Shown here in pieces: positions 8,308 to 16,433 of a stretch of 28,649 bases of DNA. The position numbers and the translations under genes are program-made. The notes under the pieces are model-generated. The model worked only from the letters and a program-made list of their open reading frames with translations, ran no database searches and had not been told where the DNA came from. Every line of letters begins with the position of its first letter. The first letter of the stretch is position 1. The stretch comes from Pseudomonadota bacterium (GTDB lineage Bacteria; Pseudomonadota; Alphaproteobacteria; Rhizobiales; Beijerinckiaceae). The stretch lies in contig JAFAEL010000281.1 of NCBI GenBank assembly GCA_023423995.1, positions 1 to 28,649 on the forward strand. Reading direction: 5' to 3'.

Positions 8308-8592
8308 GTGGTCCCTGTTTTTTCGGTCTGGATCTGGGCCTTCTTCGATCCGGTCCTGATCGCGGTCGCCTTAACGCTTGGCTGGCGCGCCGATCAGAAG
8401 GGCAAGATCTTCATCGCGGCTATCGCGGCGCTCGCCATCACGCTGCTGGTCGACTGGCTGCTGACGCTCGGCGGGCTGCCGGTGCCCGCGCCCGTCTCCC
8501 GCACCGGGCCGACCCTGTTCCCGGTCCGGACGGTCGGAGCCGTGGTCTGGGCGGCGGTCGGGTATACGGCGCGCCGGGCCCTTCGCCGCTGA
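8308..8592 (+). CDS. Small membrane protein downstream of gatA
   Basis: The 94-residue product has two clear hydrophobic segments, FSVWIWAFFDPVLIAVALTL (5-24) and FIAAIAALAITLLVDWLLTL (about 34-53), and a weaker third one near 73-86. It ends in the basic ARRALRR. I do not recognise a family. The GTG start at 8308 lies 7 bases after the gatA stop, so it is probably carried on the gatCA message. The last positively charged residues suggest the C-terminus is in the cytosol. Function unknown; any link to tRNA amidation is only by position. Confidence 0.65.
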   Translation: MVPVFSVWIWAFFDPVLIAVALTLGWRADQKGKIFIAAIAALAITLLVDWLLTLGGLPVPAPVSRTGPTLFPVRTVGAVVWAAVGYTARRALRR

Positions 8593-8600
8593 CGGTAGCC

Positions 8601-8621
8601 GGCCGGGCGGTGAGCCCGGCC
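8601..8621. terminator. Hairpin between two convergent genes
   Basis: GGCCGGGC and GCCCGGCC form a perfect 8-base stem around ggtga. It lies in the 37-base gap between the stops of two convergent genes, so it can serve both directions. On the plus strand TGTCTTC follows; there is no strong T-run on either side. Confidence 0.6.
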
Positions 8622-8629
8622 TGTCTTCG

Positions 8630-8938
8630 CTACTGCTTGTTCTGCGTTTCGGTGTCGGTCGGGGCCGGGTTGGACAATTTCAGGCTCGGCACCGGGGCGG
8701 GCGCGTTGCTTCGGCTGATGCTGCCCGTGGTCAGGTCGTTCTGCGCACGTCCATTCAGGTTGTCGGTGTCGTAGTAGACGAACGCGAGCAGCCCGCCGGC
8801 GACGAGCATGCCGCCCATCAGGAACGCACCGAAATGCGAGCCTTCGTCTTCCGCCTCGTAGCCGGTGAACCGATCATCGTCCCGCAACTCGAATTCCGGC
8901 AGGCTACTGCCGGGCTCGTCCTTTCTGTCGAGAGCCAT
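8630..8938 (-). CDS. Hypothetical protein with one membrane segment
   Basis: The 102-residue product has an acidic N-terminal half (LDRKDEPGSSLPEFELRDDD) and one hydrophobic segment, GAFLMGGMLVAGGLLAFVYY (37-56). A polar tail follows, rich in Asn, Thr and Pro. It looks like a single-pass membrane protein with the acidic part in the cytosol. ATG 8938 is preferred to an in-frame ATG 36 bases upstream because GGAG stands 8 bases before it. It is convergent to the gatA-linked gene. I do not recognise the family. A weak stress-type promoter is noted upstream. Confidence 0.65.
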   Translation of the reverse strand: MALDRKDEPGSSLPEFELRDDDRFTGYEAEDEGSHFGAFLMGGMLVAGGLLAFVYYDTDNLNGRAQNDLTTGSISRSNAPAPVPSLKLSNPAPTDTETQNKQ

Positions 8939-9242
8939 GGAGAGAACTCCAATTCCATCTATCGTTGTCTTCACAACGCGTCGGCAAAGGATCGGTTTCG
9001 GGATGCCGATATGCGCATGAATCGGGGGCTCGCATGCGAGCGATATACATTGGCTCTAGCGCCTAGCTTGGCTTCTAGACTGCCCGTCTAGGCCAGGCGT
9101 CGGATGATGAGCTTGGCAATAGATGGTGGGGGCGGGCGCGGGATTCCACACCCGCCACCTGCCCGGGCTCGGCGCCCTTCGGTCGCAGGTTGACCCGCCG
9201 GCCGCTCCGTCCTTACTGCACGCAACGAATTGGACTGACCTC
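8939..9242. other. Intergenic region with palindromes and a structured gatB leader
   Basis: This 304-base gap separates the minus-strand one-TM gene from gatB. It holds a perfect 14-base palindrome GCTCGCATGCGAGC (9028-9041). A hairpin CTAGAC/GTCTAG (9075-9091) is extended by TGGC/GCCA. A GC-rich leader follows with GGCGGG/CCCGCC (9131-9136 with 9151-9156) and ACCTGC/GCAGGT (9157-9162 with 9185-9190). No protein gene, tRNA or clear sigma-70 promoter was seen in it. Confidence 0.6.
8975..8999 (-). promoter_or_regulatory. Weak EcfG-type promoter candidate
   Basis: On the minus strand GAAAC (8999-8995) and CGTT (8978-8975) are 16 bases apart, close to the alphaproteobacterial general-stress pattern GGAAC-N16-CGTT with one mismatch. 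It points to the one-TM gene starting at 8938. Chance occurrence cannot be excluded. Confidence 0.25.
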
Positions 9243-10712
9243 ATGAACGCCGCCGTGGACCCCAAGAAGCTGATCAAGGGCGCGATCGACGATTGGGAAG
9301 TGATCATCGGCATGGAGATCCATGCCCAGGTCACCAGCAAGTCGAAGCTCTTCTCCGGCGCCTCGACGGCCTTCGGCGGGCCGCCGAACGATCATGTGTC
9401 GCTGGTCGATGCCGCGATGCCGGGAATGCTGCCGGTCATCAACGCGGAATGCGTCGCGCAGGCCGTCCGGACCGGGCTCGGCCTCAAGGCGCAGATCAAT
9501 CTGAGGTCGGTGTTCGACAGGAAGAACTACTTCTATCCCGACCTGCCCCAGGGCTACCAGATCAGCCAGTACAAGAGCCCGATCGTCGGCGAGGGCGTCG
9601 TCACGGTCGACGTCACGCCCGAGGAGACCATCACGGTCGGCATCGAGCGGCTGCATCTGGAGCAGGATGCCGGCAAGTCGATCCACGACCTGTCGCCGAC
9701 CGAGAGCTTCGTCGACCTCAACCGCTCCGGCGTCGCCCTCATGGAGATCGTCTCCAAGCCCGACATGCGCTCCTCGGAGCAGGCCAAGGCCTACGTGTCG
9801 AAGCTGCGCACGATCCTGCGCTATCTCGGCACCTGCGACGGCGACATGGAGAAGGGCAACCTCCGTGCCGACGTGAACGTCTCCGTGCGCCGGCCGGGCG
9901 AGCCGCTCGGCACGCGCTGCGAGATCAAGAACGTGAACTCGATCCGCTTCATCGGCCAGGCGATCGAGTACGAGGCGCGGCGCCAGATCGGCATCATCGA
10001 GGACGGCGGCAAGATCGACCAGGAGACCCGGCTCTTCGACCCCGGGCGGGGCGAGACGCGGTCCATGCGGTCCAAGGAGGAGGCGCACGACTACCGCTAC
10101 TTCCCGGATCCGGACCTGCTGCCGCTCGAGTTCAGCCAGGCCTATGTGGACGATCTCGCGCAGCACCTTCCGGAGCTGCCGGATGCCAAGAAGGCGCGCT
10201 TCATCGCCGAGTTCGGCCTGACCCCCTACGATGCCGGCGTGCTCGTGGCCGAGCGGGCTTCGGCCGACTACTTCGAGGCTGTCGCCGCGGGCCGCGACGG
10301 CAAGGCCGCCGCGAACTGGATCATCAACGAGCTGTTCGGCCGCCTGAACCGGGAAGGGAAGGGCATCGAGGACAGCCCGGTCTCCGCCGCCCAGCTCGGC
10401 GCCATCGTCGACCTGATCGGCGAGAAGGTCATCTCGGGCAAGATCGCCAAGGACCTCTTCGAGATCGTCTGGACGGAGGGCGGCGAGCCGCGCGCGATCG
10501 TCGAGAGCCGCGGCATGAAGCAGGTTACCGATACGGGGGCGATCGAGGCGGCCGTCGACCAGATCATCGCCGCCAATCCCGAGAAGGTCGAGCAGGCGAA
10601 GGCCAAGCCGACGCTGCTCGGCTGGTTCGTCGGTCAGGTCATGAAGGCCACCGGCGGCAAGACGAACCCCCAGGCAGTAAACGAGATGCTCAAGCAAAAG
10701 CTCGGGATCTGA
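9243..10712 (+). CDS. gatB: Asp-tRNA(Asn)/Glu-tRNA(Gln) amidotransferase subunit B
   Basis: GatB binds the misacylated tRNA and, with ATP, activates the Glu or Asp carboxylate before amidation. The 489-residue product has the usual length. It begins its catalytic domain with [11 protein letters not shown], then [45 protein letters not shown] and [12 protein letters not shown]. The C-terminal YqeY-like tail domain follows from about residue 330 ([36 protein letters not shown]). ATG 9243 places the first conserved strand near residue 20. It is separated from gatCA by a small membrane gene and a convergent gene, so it has its own leader and probably its own promoter. Confidence 0.97.
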   Translation: MNAAVDPKKLIKGAIDDWEVIIGMEIHAQVTSKSKLFSGASTAFGGPPNDHVSLVDAAMPGMLPVINAECVAQAVRTGLGLKAQINLRSVFDRKNYFYPDLPQGYQISQYKSPIVGEGVVTVDVTPEETITVGIERLHLEQDAGKSIHDLSPTESFVDLNRSGVALMEIVSKPDMRSSEQAKAYVSKLRTILRYLGTCDGDMEKGNLRADVNVSVRRPGEPLGTRCEIKNVNSIRFIGQAIEYEARRQIGIIEDGGKIDQETRLFDPGRGETRSMRSKEEAHDYRYFPDPDLLPLEFSQAYVDDLAQHLPELPDAKKARFIAEFGLTPYDAGVLVAERASADYFEAVAAGRDGKAAANWIINELFGRLNREGKGIEDSPVSAAQLGAIVDLIGEKVISGKIAKDLFEIVWTEGGEPRAIVESRGMKQVTDTGAIEAAVDQIIAANPEKVEQAKAKPTLLGWFVGQVMKATGGKTNPQAVNEMLKQKLGI

Positions 10713-10808
10713 TAGTCGCAGGAGGTATAGCTTCCCGACCGGAGAGCTGAACGAATGTTCATCTTCGGTGTTTTCTTGGCCGGATCGTAGTTGTCGGGCG
10801 TATAGCCC

Positions 10809-10833
10809 GGAACTTGGCGGGTTGTCTGGCGTT
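10809..10833 (+). promoter_or_regulatory. Sigma-EcfG-type general stress promoter
   Basis: GGAAC (10809-10813) and CGTT (10830-10833) are exactly 16 bases apart. This matches the GGAAC-N16/17-CGTT consensus known for EcfG/SigT in alphaproteobacteria without mismatch. It lies 37 bases upstream of an ATG with AGAGGA as ribosome binding site. It predicts induction of the next gene under general stress. Confidence 0.75.
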
Positions 10834-10870
10834 CCTCGACCACCGTGACAATGGTGAAGAGGATACGCCT

Positions 10871-11815
10871 ATGAGAATTGTCGCTCTCGGGCTGGCGGCC
10901 GCCTTGATCGGCAGCACTGCACTCGCCCAGACTTCGACAGGTTCAGGATCCGGCGCGGCCGGTGGTGCGTCCGGGCTCGGTTCGAGCCCCGGCGCCGGCG
11001 CGGCCAGCTCCGGCGCATCGGCAGGCGGCTCGCAAGGTGCCTCGTCCGAAAGCCGCGGCGGCGGCAGCATGGGCCGTTCGAGCGAGCGCAGCGGCGCCGC
11101 TCAGGTCGGGTCGGAGCGCCGTTCCTCCGGTTCGGCCCAGATCGAGACGGGCACGCGGCGGGAAACGGGCACGCGGGTCGGCGTGGAAGTCCGCGACCGT
11201 CCCTCCTCGGTGACCCATACCCGGACGCGCATCCACCGCTCCGAGCCGGACGTGCAGGTCGTCCATCGCCGCCGCGGCACGCGGCATGTGACGGTGCACG
11301 AGGAATCCGCGCCCGCCGTCCAGAAGACCGTCATCAAGCGCAAGGCTGCCGCCAAGCGTGTCGTCTACAAGAAGAAGAAGGGCACCAAGTACGTCGTGAA
11401 GAGCCGGCGCTATGTCGCCGAGCCGGCGCCGACGGTTCGCCGCCGCACGGTCGTGCGCAGCTACTCGGAGCCGGATAGCGTGACCGTCCGCAGCCGGCGC
11501 GTCCGCAGCTACGATCGCGACAGCGTCTCCGTGGGAACCCGCGAGCGGAGCGGCGTCTCGGTCGGCGTCCGCACCGGCACCCGCAACGAGGTGAACACCC
11601 GGAGCGAGGGCGGCAGCCGGGAGATGACCTCCGGCACCCGTGGCGGCAGCCGCATGGATTCGACCGGCAGCGTGTCCGGCCGGAGCGGCGGCGGCGCCTC
11701 GGTCGAGGGTAGCGGCTCCGGCTCGGCTGCCGGCGGCGCGGCCCGTGCCTCCGGGGCCGGTCGGGCCGGTGCCGGTGCTGGTGCCACGGGCGGAGCCTCG
11801 CCGGCCCAGCAGTAA
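10871..11815 (+). CDS. Exported, strongly basic Gly/Ser-rich low-complexity protein
   Basis: The 314-residue product begins with a signal peptide, MRIVALGLAAALIGSTALAQ, cut after ALA. The mature part has three zones. A Gly/Ser/Ala-rich region (20-85) comes first. A very basic core (about 90-240) follows with many Arg and Lys clusters such as HRRRGTRHVTVHE, KRVVYKKKKGTKYVVKSRR and VRSRRVRSYDRDSVSVG. The protein ends in a Gly/Ala/Ser tail. Short TR/RS motifs and VSVG recur, so the core may be built of degenerate repeats. There is no catalytic motif and no named family. It probably acts in the periplasm or on the cell surface, perhaps binding acidic polymers, which is inference. The perfect EcfG-type promoter just upstream marks it as a general-stress gene. 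Confidence 0.75.
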   Translation: MRIVALGLAAALIGSTALAQTSTGSGSGAAGGASGLGSSPGAGAASSGASAGGSQGASSESRGGGSMGRSSERSGAAQVGSERRSSGSAQIETGTRRETGTRVGVEVRDRPSSVTHTRTRIHRSEPDVQVVHRRRGTRHVTVHEESAPAVQKTVIKRKAAAKRVVYKKKKGTKYVVKSRRYVAEPAPTVRRRTVVRSYSEPDSVTVRSRRVRSYDRDSVSVGTRERSGVSVGVRTGTRNEVNTRSEGGSREMTSGTRGGSRMDSTGSVSGRSGGGASVEGSGSGSAAGGAARASGAGRAGAGAGATGGASPAQQ

Positions 11816-11865
11816 GGCGATCGCCGCGGGGCTCCGGCCTCGCGGCCACCTCTCCCTGAACTCCT

Positions 11866-11894
11866 GGCACGGGGCGGCGTTGCCGCCCTGTGCC
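11866..11894 (+). terminator. Long hairpin before the TPP-enzyme gene
   Basis: A 13-base stem with one G-T pair, GGCACGGGGCGGC with GCCGCCCTGTGCC, encloses the loop gtt. It ends only 6 bases before the GGAGG of the next gene. There is no T-run, so it may be a weak terminator for the stress gene or a leader structure affecting translation of the enzyme. Confidence 0.45.
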
Positions 11895-11910
11895 GTGCAG
11901 GGAGGAAACG

Positions 11911-13689
11911 ATGGCGATGGTGAGCGACTTCTTCGTCGGGCGACTGAAGGAATGGGGCGTCACCAGGATCTACGGCTATTCCGGAGACGGCATCAACGGC
12001 GTCATCGGGGCCCTGCAGCGGGATGGCGGGATCGAGTTCATCCAGGTCCGGCACGAGGAGATGGCCGCCTTCATGGCGGTCGCCCATGCCAAGTTCACGG
12101 GGGAGATCGGCGTCTGCCTCGCCACGGGCGGGCCGGGTGCGACGCACCTCCTGACCGGCCTCTACGACGCCAAGCTCGACCACGCCCCCGTGCTCGCCAT
12201 CTGCGGCCAGGCCGAGGCCAGCGTGCGGGGCGGCAGCTACCAGCAGGAGCTCAACCTCGACCGTGTCTTCGCCGACGTCTCCGAATTCGTGCAGGAGGCG
12301 GGCGCGGCCGCGCAGGTCCGGCTCCTGGTCGACCGGGGCATCCGCACCGCCATCGGCCGCAACGGCGTCGCGACGATTGTCCTGCCGAAGGACATCCAGA
12401 AGGAGACCTACGAGGATCCGCCCGTCGCCCACGGTTTTACCCGCACGGGTGTGGGGTATTCCCGGCCGCGGGTGATCCCGCGCGAGAGCGATCTCGCCCG
12501 CGCGGCCGAGGTGCTGAATGCCGGCTCCAAGGTCGCCATCCTGATCGGGGCGGGAGCGGCCGGCGCCGCGCCGGAGGTGGTCCAGACCGCAGAGGTGCTG
12601 GGTGCCGGCATCGCCAAGGCGCTTCTCGGCAAGACCGCGCTGCCTGACGACCTGCCCTTCGTGACCGGCGCGATCGGCCTTCTCGGCACGCGCCCCTCCT
12701 CGGACATGATGAACGGCGCCGACACGCTGCTCATGGTCGGCACAGGCTTCCCCTGGGCCGAGTTCCTGCCGCCGGACGGGCAGGTGAGGGCGGTCCAGAT
12801 CGACATCGAGCCCTCGATGCTGTCGCTCCGCTACCCCTGCGAGGTGAACCTGCACGGCGATGCCGCCGAGACCCTGCGGGCCCTGCTGCCCATGCTGACG
12901 CGAAAGGAGGACCGCGCCTGGCGCGAGGAGATCGAGGGCAACATTCGCGACTGGTGGGGCGTGCTCGAGGCCCGCGCCATGACGTCCGCCAATCCCGTCA
13001 ACCCGCAGCGGGTCGTGTGGGAGATGTCGCCGCGGCTGCCTTCGAACGCGATCGTCACCAGCGATTCCGGCTCCTGCGCCAACTGGTACGCGCGCGACTT
13101 CAAGGCGAAGCAGGGCCAGATGGCCTCGCTCTCCGGCGGGCTCGCCTCCATGGGCGCCGCGGTGCCCTACGCGATCGGCGCCAAGTTCGCCCATCCGGGG
13201 CGGCCCGTGGTGGCGCTCGTCGGCGACGGCGCCATGCAGATGAACAACCTCGCCGAGATGATCACGGTCCAGAAGTACTGGAAGCGCTGGCGCGACCCGC
13301 GCCTCGTCGTCTGCGTCTTCAACAACGAGGACCTGAACGAGGTCACCTGGGAGCAGCGGGTGATGGACGGCAACCCGCGGTATGACGCGAGCCAGGACAT
13401 CCCGAACGTGCCCTATGCCCGCTTCGCCGACCTGATCGGCCTGAAGGGCATCTATGTCGACGATCCCGAGAAGCTCGGGGACGCCTGGGAGGAGGCGCTC
13501 TCGGCGGACCGCCCGGTGATCCTCGAGGTGAAGACGGACCCGGAGGTCGCGCCGCTCCCGCCGCATGTCACCCTGAAGCAGGCGAAGGCCTTCATGACCT
13601 CCATGACGAAGGACAGCCGTGCCGGCCACGTCATCGGCACGACGGCGCGGCAGATCATCAACCAGGTGCTGCCGGGCGAGGGCGAGTAG
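11911..13689 (+). CDS. Thiamine-diphosphate-dependent enzyme, PoxB/acetolactate-synthase type
   Basis: The 592-residue product belongs to the pyruvate oxidase / acetolactate synthase group of ThDP enzymes. Three domains are seen. The N-terminal Pyr domain (about 3-170) has the catalytic Glu at about 49 in VRHEEMAAFMA and the motif ATGGPGATHLLTGLYDAK. A central domain lies around 195-330. The C-terminal PP domain (about 375-545) carries the ThDP/Mg motif GDGAMQMNN (438 on) and VCVFNNEDLNEV. The substrate cannot be told from sequence; quinone-linked pyruvate decarboxylation as in PoxB is one option, and the ALS reaction looks less likely without ilvH or ilvC nearby. ATG 11911 follows a strong GGAGGAAACG. 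The enzyme stands alone and is followed by a GC-rich hairpin. Confidence 0.85.
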   Translation: MAMVSDFFVGRLKEWGVTRIYGYSGDGINGVIGALQRDGGIEFIQVRHEEMAAFMAVAHAKFTGEIGVCLATGGPGATHLLTGLYDAKLDHAPVLAICGQAEASVRGGSYQQELNLDRVFADVSEFVQEAGAAAQVRLLVDRGIRTAIGRNGVATIVLPKDIQKETYEDPPVAHGFTRTGVGYSRPRVIPRESDLARAAEVLNAGSKVAILIGAGAAGAAPEVVQTAEVLGAGIAKALLGKTALPDDLPFVTGAIGLLGTRPSSDMMNGADTLLMVGTGFPWAEFLPPDGQVRAVQIDIEPSMLSLRYPCEVNLHGDAAETLRALLPMLTRKEDRAWREEIEGNIRDWWGVLEARAMTSANPVNPQRVVWEMSPRLPSNAIVTSDSGSCANWYARDFKAKQGQMASLSGGLASMGAAVPYAIGAKFAHPGRPVVALVGDGAMQMNNLAEMITVQKYWKRWRDPRLVVCVFNNEDLNEVTWEQRVMDGNPRYDASQDIPNVPYARFADLIGLKGIYVDDPEKLGDAWEEALSADRPVILEVKTDPEVAPLPPHVTLKQAKAFMTSMTKDSRAGHVIGTTARQIINQVLPGEGE

Positions 13690-13710
13690 CCGCCCCGATC
13701 TCCGGGCGGC
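13689..13710 (+). terminator. Hairpin at the end of the TPP-enzyme gene
   Basis: GCCGCCC and GGGCGGC form a perfect 7-base stem around eight bases, starting on the last base of the stop codon. No T-run follows, so the call as terminator is modest. Confidence 0.45.
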
Positions 13711-13726
13711 GGAGCCTGCGGGCAGT

Positions 13727-13748
13727 CGACAACCCGTCCAGGTTGTCG
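13727..13748 (+). promoter_or_regulatory. Inverted repeat upstream of the Bug receptor gene
   Basis: CGACAACC and GGTTGTCG form a perfect 8-base inverted repeat with a 6-base spacer, about 70 bases before the receptor start codon. The 22-base dyad has the size of a dimeric-regulator operator. No regulator gene lies next to it, so its partner is unknown. Confidence 0.4.
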
Positions 13749-13820
13749 CATGAGCGTCGCCCGTAAGCTTCGCTGTTGAGGGCTCCGGCGGCACGAAGGT
13801 CGCCGGGCCAGGGAGGATCC

Positions 13821-14801
13821 ATGTTCACTCGGCGCCACGCCGCGCTTGTTCTCGGCACTGTCTTGTCCGGCCTCGCGGCCACCTCCCCCGCGACGGCCCA
13901 GAATTACCCGACCCGGCTCGTGAAGCTCGTCGTGCCGCAGGCGGCCGGCGGGACGACGGATGTGCTCGCCCGGGCGATCGGCGAGAGGCTGAGCAAGCGG
14001 TGGGGGCAGCCCGTCGTCGTCGAGAATCTGGCCGGCGCGGCCGGCAATGTCGGGACGGCGAGCGTCGCGAGGACGGCGCCGGATGGCTACACGCTGCTCG
14101 TCACCTACGAGGGCTCGCAGGCGATCAACCCGCACCTCTACGCCAACCAGAGCTTCGACTCGGTCAAGGATTTCCAGCCCGTCGCGACCTTCTCGCGCGG
14201 CGCCTTCTACGTGATCGTCAGCCCCAAGCTGCCCGTGGCGGATTTCCGCGAGTTCCTGGCCAAGGCCAAGGCGAGCCAGAATTCCTTCAACTACGCCACG
14301 TCCGGCGTCGGCTCGGTCAACCACATCATCGGCGAGATGATCAAACAGGAGGCCGGCCTGAAGATGACGCATGTCGCCTATCGCGGCATCGCGCAGGCAA
14401 TCACGGACATCTCGGGCGGCCATGTCGAGGCCGGCGTCGCGGCCGTGCCCTCCGTCATCGGCCAGGTCCAGGGCGGCCAGGTCCGCGCGCTCGCCGTGAC
14501 CAGCGCCGAGCGGACCTCGGTCACGCCCGACGTGCCGACGCTCAAGGAATCGGGCCTGCCCGGCATCGACGTGAACCCCTGGTGGGGCATGCTGGCGCCC
14601 GCCGACATCGACCCGGCCATCGTGAAGAAGATCAACGGCGACGTGAACGAGATCCTGAAGGAGCCCGACACGATCGCCTTCATGCGCAAGATCGGCGCCG
14701 AGCCCTACGCCACCACGCCGGACGAGTTCCTGGCGCTCCTCAAGACCAATGTCGAGCGCTGGGGCGAGATCGTCCGCAAGACCGGCGCCAAGCCCGAGTA
14801 G
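13821..14801 (+). CDS. Bug/TctC-family periplasmic solute-binding protein
   Basis: The 326-residue product is a tripartite tricarboxylate transporter receptor of the Bug family, which binds small carboxylated molecules in the periplasm. A signal peptide (1-27, cut after ATA) is followed by NYPTRLVKLVVPQAAGGTTD, the usual ligand-loop start. ENLAGAAGNVGT near 72, DGYTLLVT near 92 and VPTLKESGLPGID near 238 follow. The length fits the family. GGAGG stands before ATG 13821. No TctA/TctB membrane partner is seen, which is common for Bug proteins. The next gene begins 5 bases after the stop and encodes an RraA/LigK-like aldolase, so the pair probably serves uptake and cleavage of one organic acid; the ligand is unknown. 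Confidence 0.9.
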   Translation: MFTRRHAALVLGTVLSGLAATSPATAQNYPTRLVKLVVPQAAGGTTDVLARAIGERLSKRWGQPVVVENLAGAAGNVGTASVARTAPDGYTLLVTYEGSQAINPHLYANQSFDSVKDFQPVATFSRGAFYVIVSPKLPVADFREFLAKAKASQNSFNYATSGVGSVNHIIGEMIKQEAGLKMTHVAYRGIAQAITDISGGHVEAGVAAVPSVIGQVQGGQVRALAVTSAERTSVTPDVPTLKESGLPGIDVNPWWGMLAPADIDPAIVKKINGDVNEILKEPDTIAFMRKIGAEPYATTPDEFLALLKTNVERWGEIVRKTGAKPE

Positions 14802-14806
14802 GCCCC

Positions 14807-15526
14807 ATGATGCTGTCCCATCCCGGCGCGATCTACACGCGCATTCCGGCGGCCGACCCCGAGCTGGTCGCCGAGGCCGGACGCTATGCCATCGCGGACC
14901 TGCACGAGGCCCTCGGGTCGGTGGCCGGCCGAATGGCCCTGATGAGCCCGCGCATGCGCCCCACCGCGCCCGGCCATCGCATCGTCGGCCAGGCCGTGAC
15001 GGCCTACAACTTCCCCGGCGACAACCTGATGATCCACAAGGCCCTGCAACTCGCCCAGGCGGGCCAGGTCCTGGTGCTCACCAATGGCGGCGGGCAGCAT
15101 GGCGCGCTGTGGGGCGACGTCGCCGGCACCTTCGCCAAGAAGAAGGGCATCGCGGGTATCGTCGTGGACGGCCCGGCGCGTGACATCGACGAGTTGCGCG
15201 CCATGGAGCTGCCCGTCTGGGCGACCTCGATCTCGCCCTCCCACCCGCAGAAGCGCGGCCCGGGCGCCGTGAACGTGCCGGTCGTCTGCGACGGCGTCCT
15301 GGTCAATCCGGGCGACATCATCGCGGCCGACGGCGACGGCGTCCTCGTCATTCCGCGCGAGCACCTCCAGGCGGTCGTCGAGGGCGCGCGTGCCCGCAGC
15401 GCCAAGGAGGCCGAGATCCGCCGCCGGGTCGGCGCCGGCGAGTCGCTGTTCGACATCCTCGGAATGCAGAAGCTGATCGACGCCGCCGGCATCCCGGAGC
15501 GGGACGAGGTCTGGCCGGGCGCCTGA
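14807..15526 (+). CDS. RraA/LigK-like class II pyruvate aldolase or oxaloacetate decarboxylase
   Basis: The 239-residue product belongs to the RraA / 4-carboxy-4-hydroxy-2-oxoadipate aldolase fold. The family's metal and substrate motif G-x20-R-D-x2-E/D is visible: GDVAGTFAKKKGIAGI leads to GPARDIDE near 121-128, with Arg and Asp intact. The loop GGGQHGALWGDV is also typical of the aldolase branch. It likely cleaves a hydroxylated dicarboxylic acid to pyruvate or oxaloacetate, or decarboxylates oxaloacetate; RNase-E inhibition, as in true RraA, is less likely given the length of about 240 residues. ATG 14807 starts 5 bases after the Bug receptor gene, arguing for one transcript. A long inverted repeat ends the unit. 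Confidence 0.85.
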   Translation: MMLSHPGAIYTRIPAADPELVAEAGRYAIADLHEALGSVAGRMALMSPRMRPTAPGHRIVGQAVTAYNFPGDNLMIHKALQLAQAGQVLVLTNGGGQHGALWGDVAGTFAKKKGIAGIVVDGPARDIDELRAMELPVWATSISPSHPQKRGPGAVNVPVVCDGVLVNPGDIIAADGDGVLVIPREHLQAVVEGARARSAKEAEIRRRVGAGESLFDILGMQKLIDAAGIPERDEVWPGA

Positions 15527-15528
15527 GG

Positions 15529-15587
15529 ATAGCGCCGGATCGCTTCGCGCCGCCGGGCTCCGGCGTGCGCGAGGTGTTCGGCGCTAT
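15529..15587. terminator. Long inverted repeat between convergent genes
   Basis: ATAGCGCCG (15529-15537) and CGGCGCTAT (15579-15587) are perfect 9-base arms. Between them lies a further GC-rich dyad (CGCCG...CGGCG). The right arm overlaps the stop codon of the minus-strand DJ-1 gene. It is placed to stop transcription from both sides. Confidence 0.55.
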
Positions 15588-16228
15588 GGACCGACGATCC
15601 CGAGGGCGCGCCGGTTCGCCTCGAAGGCCCGGTCGTATTCGATCAGGCGCGCGACCTCGTCGCGCGCCTCGGTCCCGTAGATCCTTCCGATCAGATAGAG
15701 CGTCCCATCGATTGCGAGCGAGACCCCGCCGCTCGTGACCACGCCGCGATCCTCGACGATGAGCGCTGTTTCGGGGGCTGCGGCCGGAGCCAGGCTCCTG
15801 AGGGTGTCGAGCGGGGAAGTGGCTTCCGAGCCCGCCGCCCGCCGCCTCGTCGTCGCGCGGGCGCCGTCCAGGATGCCCGCAGCCGCGAGGATCAGCGCTC
15901 CCGTGCAGACGGACGCGACCTGCTCCCTTGCGCGGGAGCGCAGGAAGCCGAGCATCGCCGCGTTGGCAATCTGTTCCCGCCATCCCGGCCCGCCGCAGAC
16001 CACGAAGACGTCGCAAGCCGGACAGGTCGCGAAATCCGCCTCTGCGAGCACGGTGACGCCGCCGGCGAGCCGAACCGGTCCGGCCTGCTCAGCCACGAGG
16101 ACGCTCGAGAGATTCGGCAATATCCTCGACGCCATCGAGACGACACCGGCGGTGCCGCCGAGGTCGATGGGCTCGACGCCCTCGTAGAGGACGATGCCGA
16201 GGCGTGCGGGCTCGGAAGGCTGTTTCAT
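15584..16228 (-). CDS. DJ-1/PfpI family protein (class I amidotransferase-like fold)
   Basis: The 214-residue product has the DJ-1/PfpI fold. After the first strand LGIVLYEGVEPIDLGG comes CDVFVVCGGPGWRE near 92. The nucleophile elbow is SVCTGALILAAAGILDG near 124, with the reactive Cys, and EDRGVVTSGGVSLAIDGTL follows near 162. The acidic residue Glu16 in the first strand (YEGVEPIDL) is also typical. Relatives include the N-terminal domain of GlxA-type regulators and isonitrile hydratase; no AraC-like DNA-binding domain is attached here, so it is a stand-alone enzyme or stress protein. It is divergent from the TRAP receptor gene, with 205 bases between them in which I see no clear site. Confidence 0.85.
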   Translation of the reverse strand: MKQPSEPARLGIVLYEGVEPIDLGGTAGVVSMASRILPNLSSVLVAEQAGPVRLAGGVTVLAEADFATCPACDVFVVCGGPGWREQIANAAMLGFLRSRAREQVASVCTGALILAAAGILDGARATTRRRAAGSEATSPLDTLRSLAPAAAPETALIVEDRGVVTSGGVSLAIDGTLYLIGRIYGTEARDEVARLIEYDRAFEANRRALGIVGP

Positions 16229-16433
16229 CCAGTGTGGCGCCCTTGCGCCGGACAGGGTCGCAAATTCCGGGCGAGGGCTCGGCAGCCATGTCGGGCGGAC
16301 ACGATGATGGCGAACGGCGTGGCGGCCGGCAAGGAACTTACCCGAGACCGCCGGGCCGGTGCGGCAAGCTCATTGCTTGGCTCTCCCCGGGAGGGCGCTC
16401 GATCGCCGAACTCCCATCTGCAGGGGGAGCTCG

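Noticed and set aside
9120..9200. A tRNA-like fold in the gatB leader
   Set aside because: There is no T-loop GGTTCGA pattern, anticodon arm or CCA end in the proper arrangement.
10634..10843. Minus-strand open frame of 69 codons after gatB
   Set aside because: It overlaps the gatB 3' end antisense and the stress promoter, and has no supporting signal.
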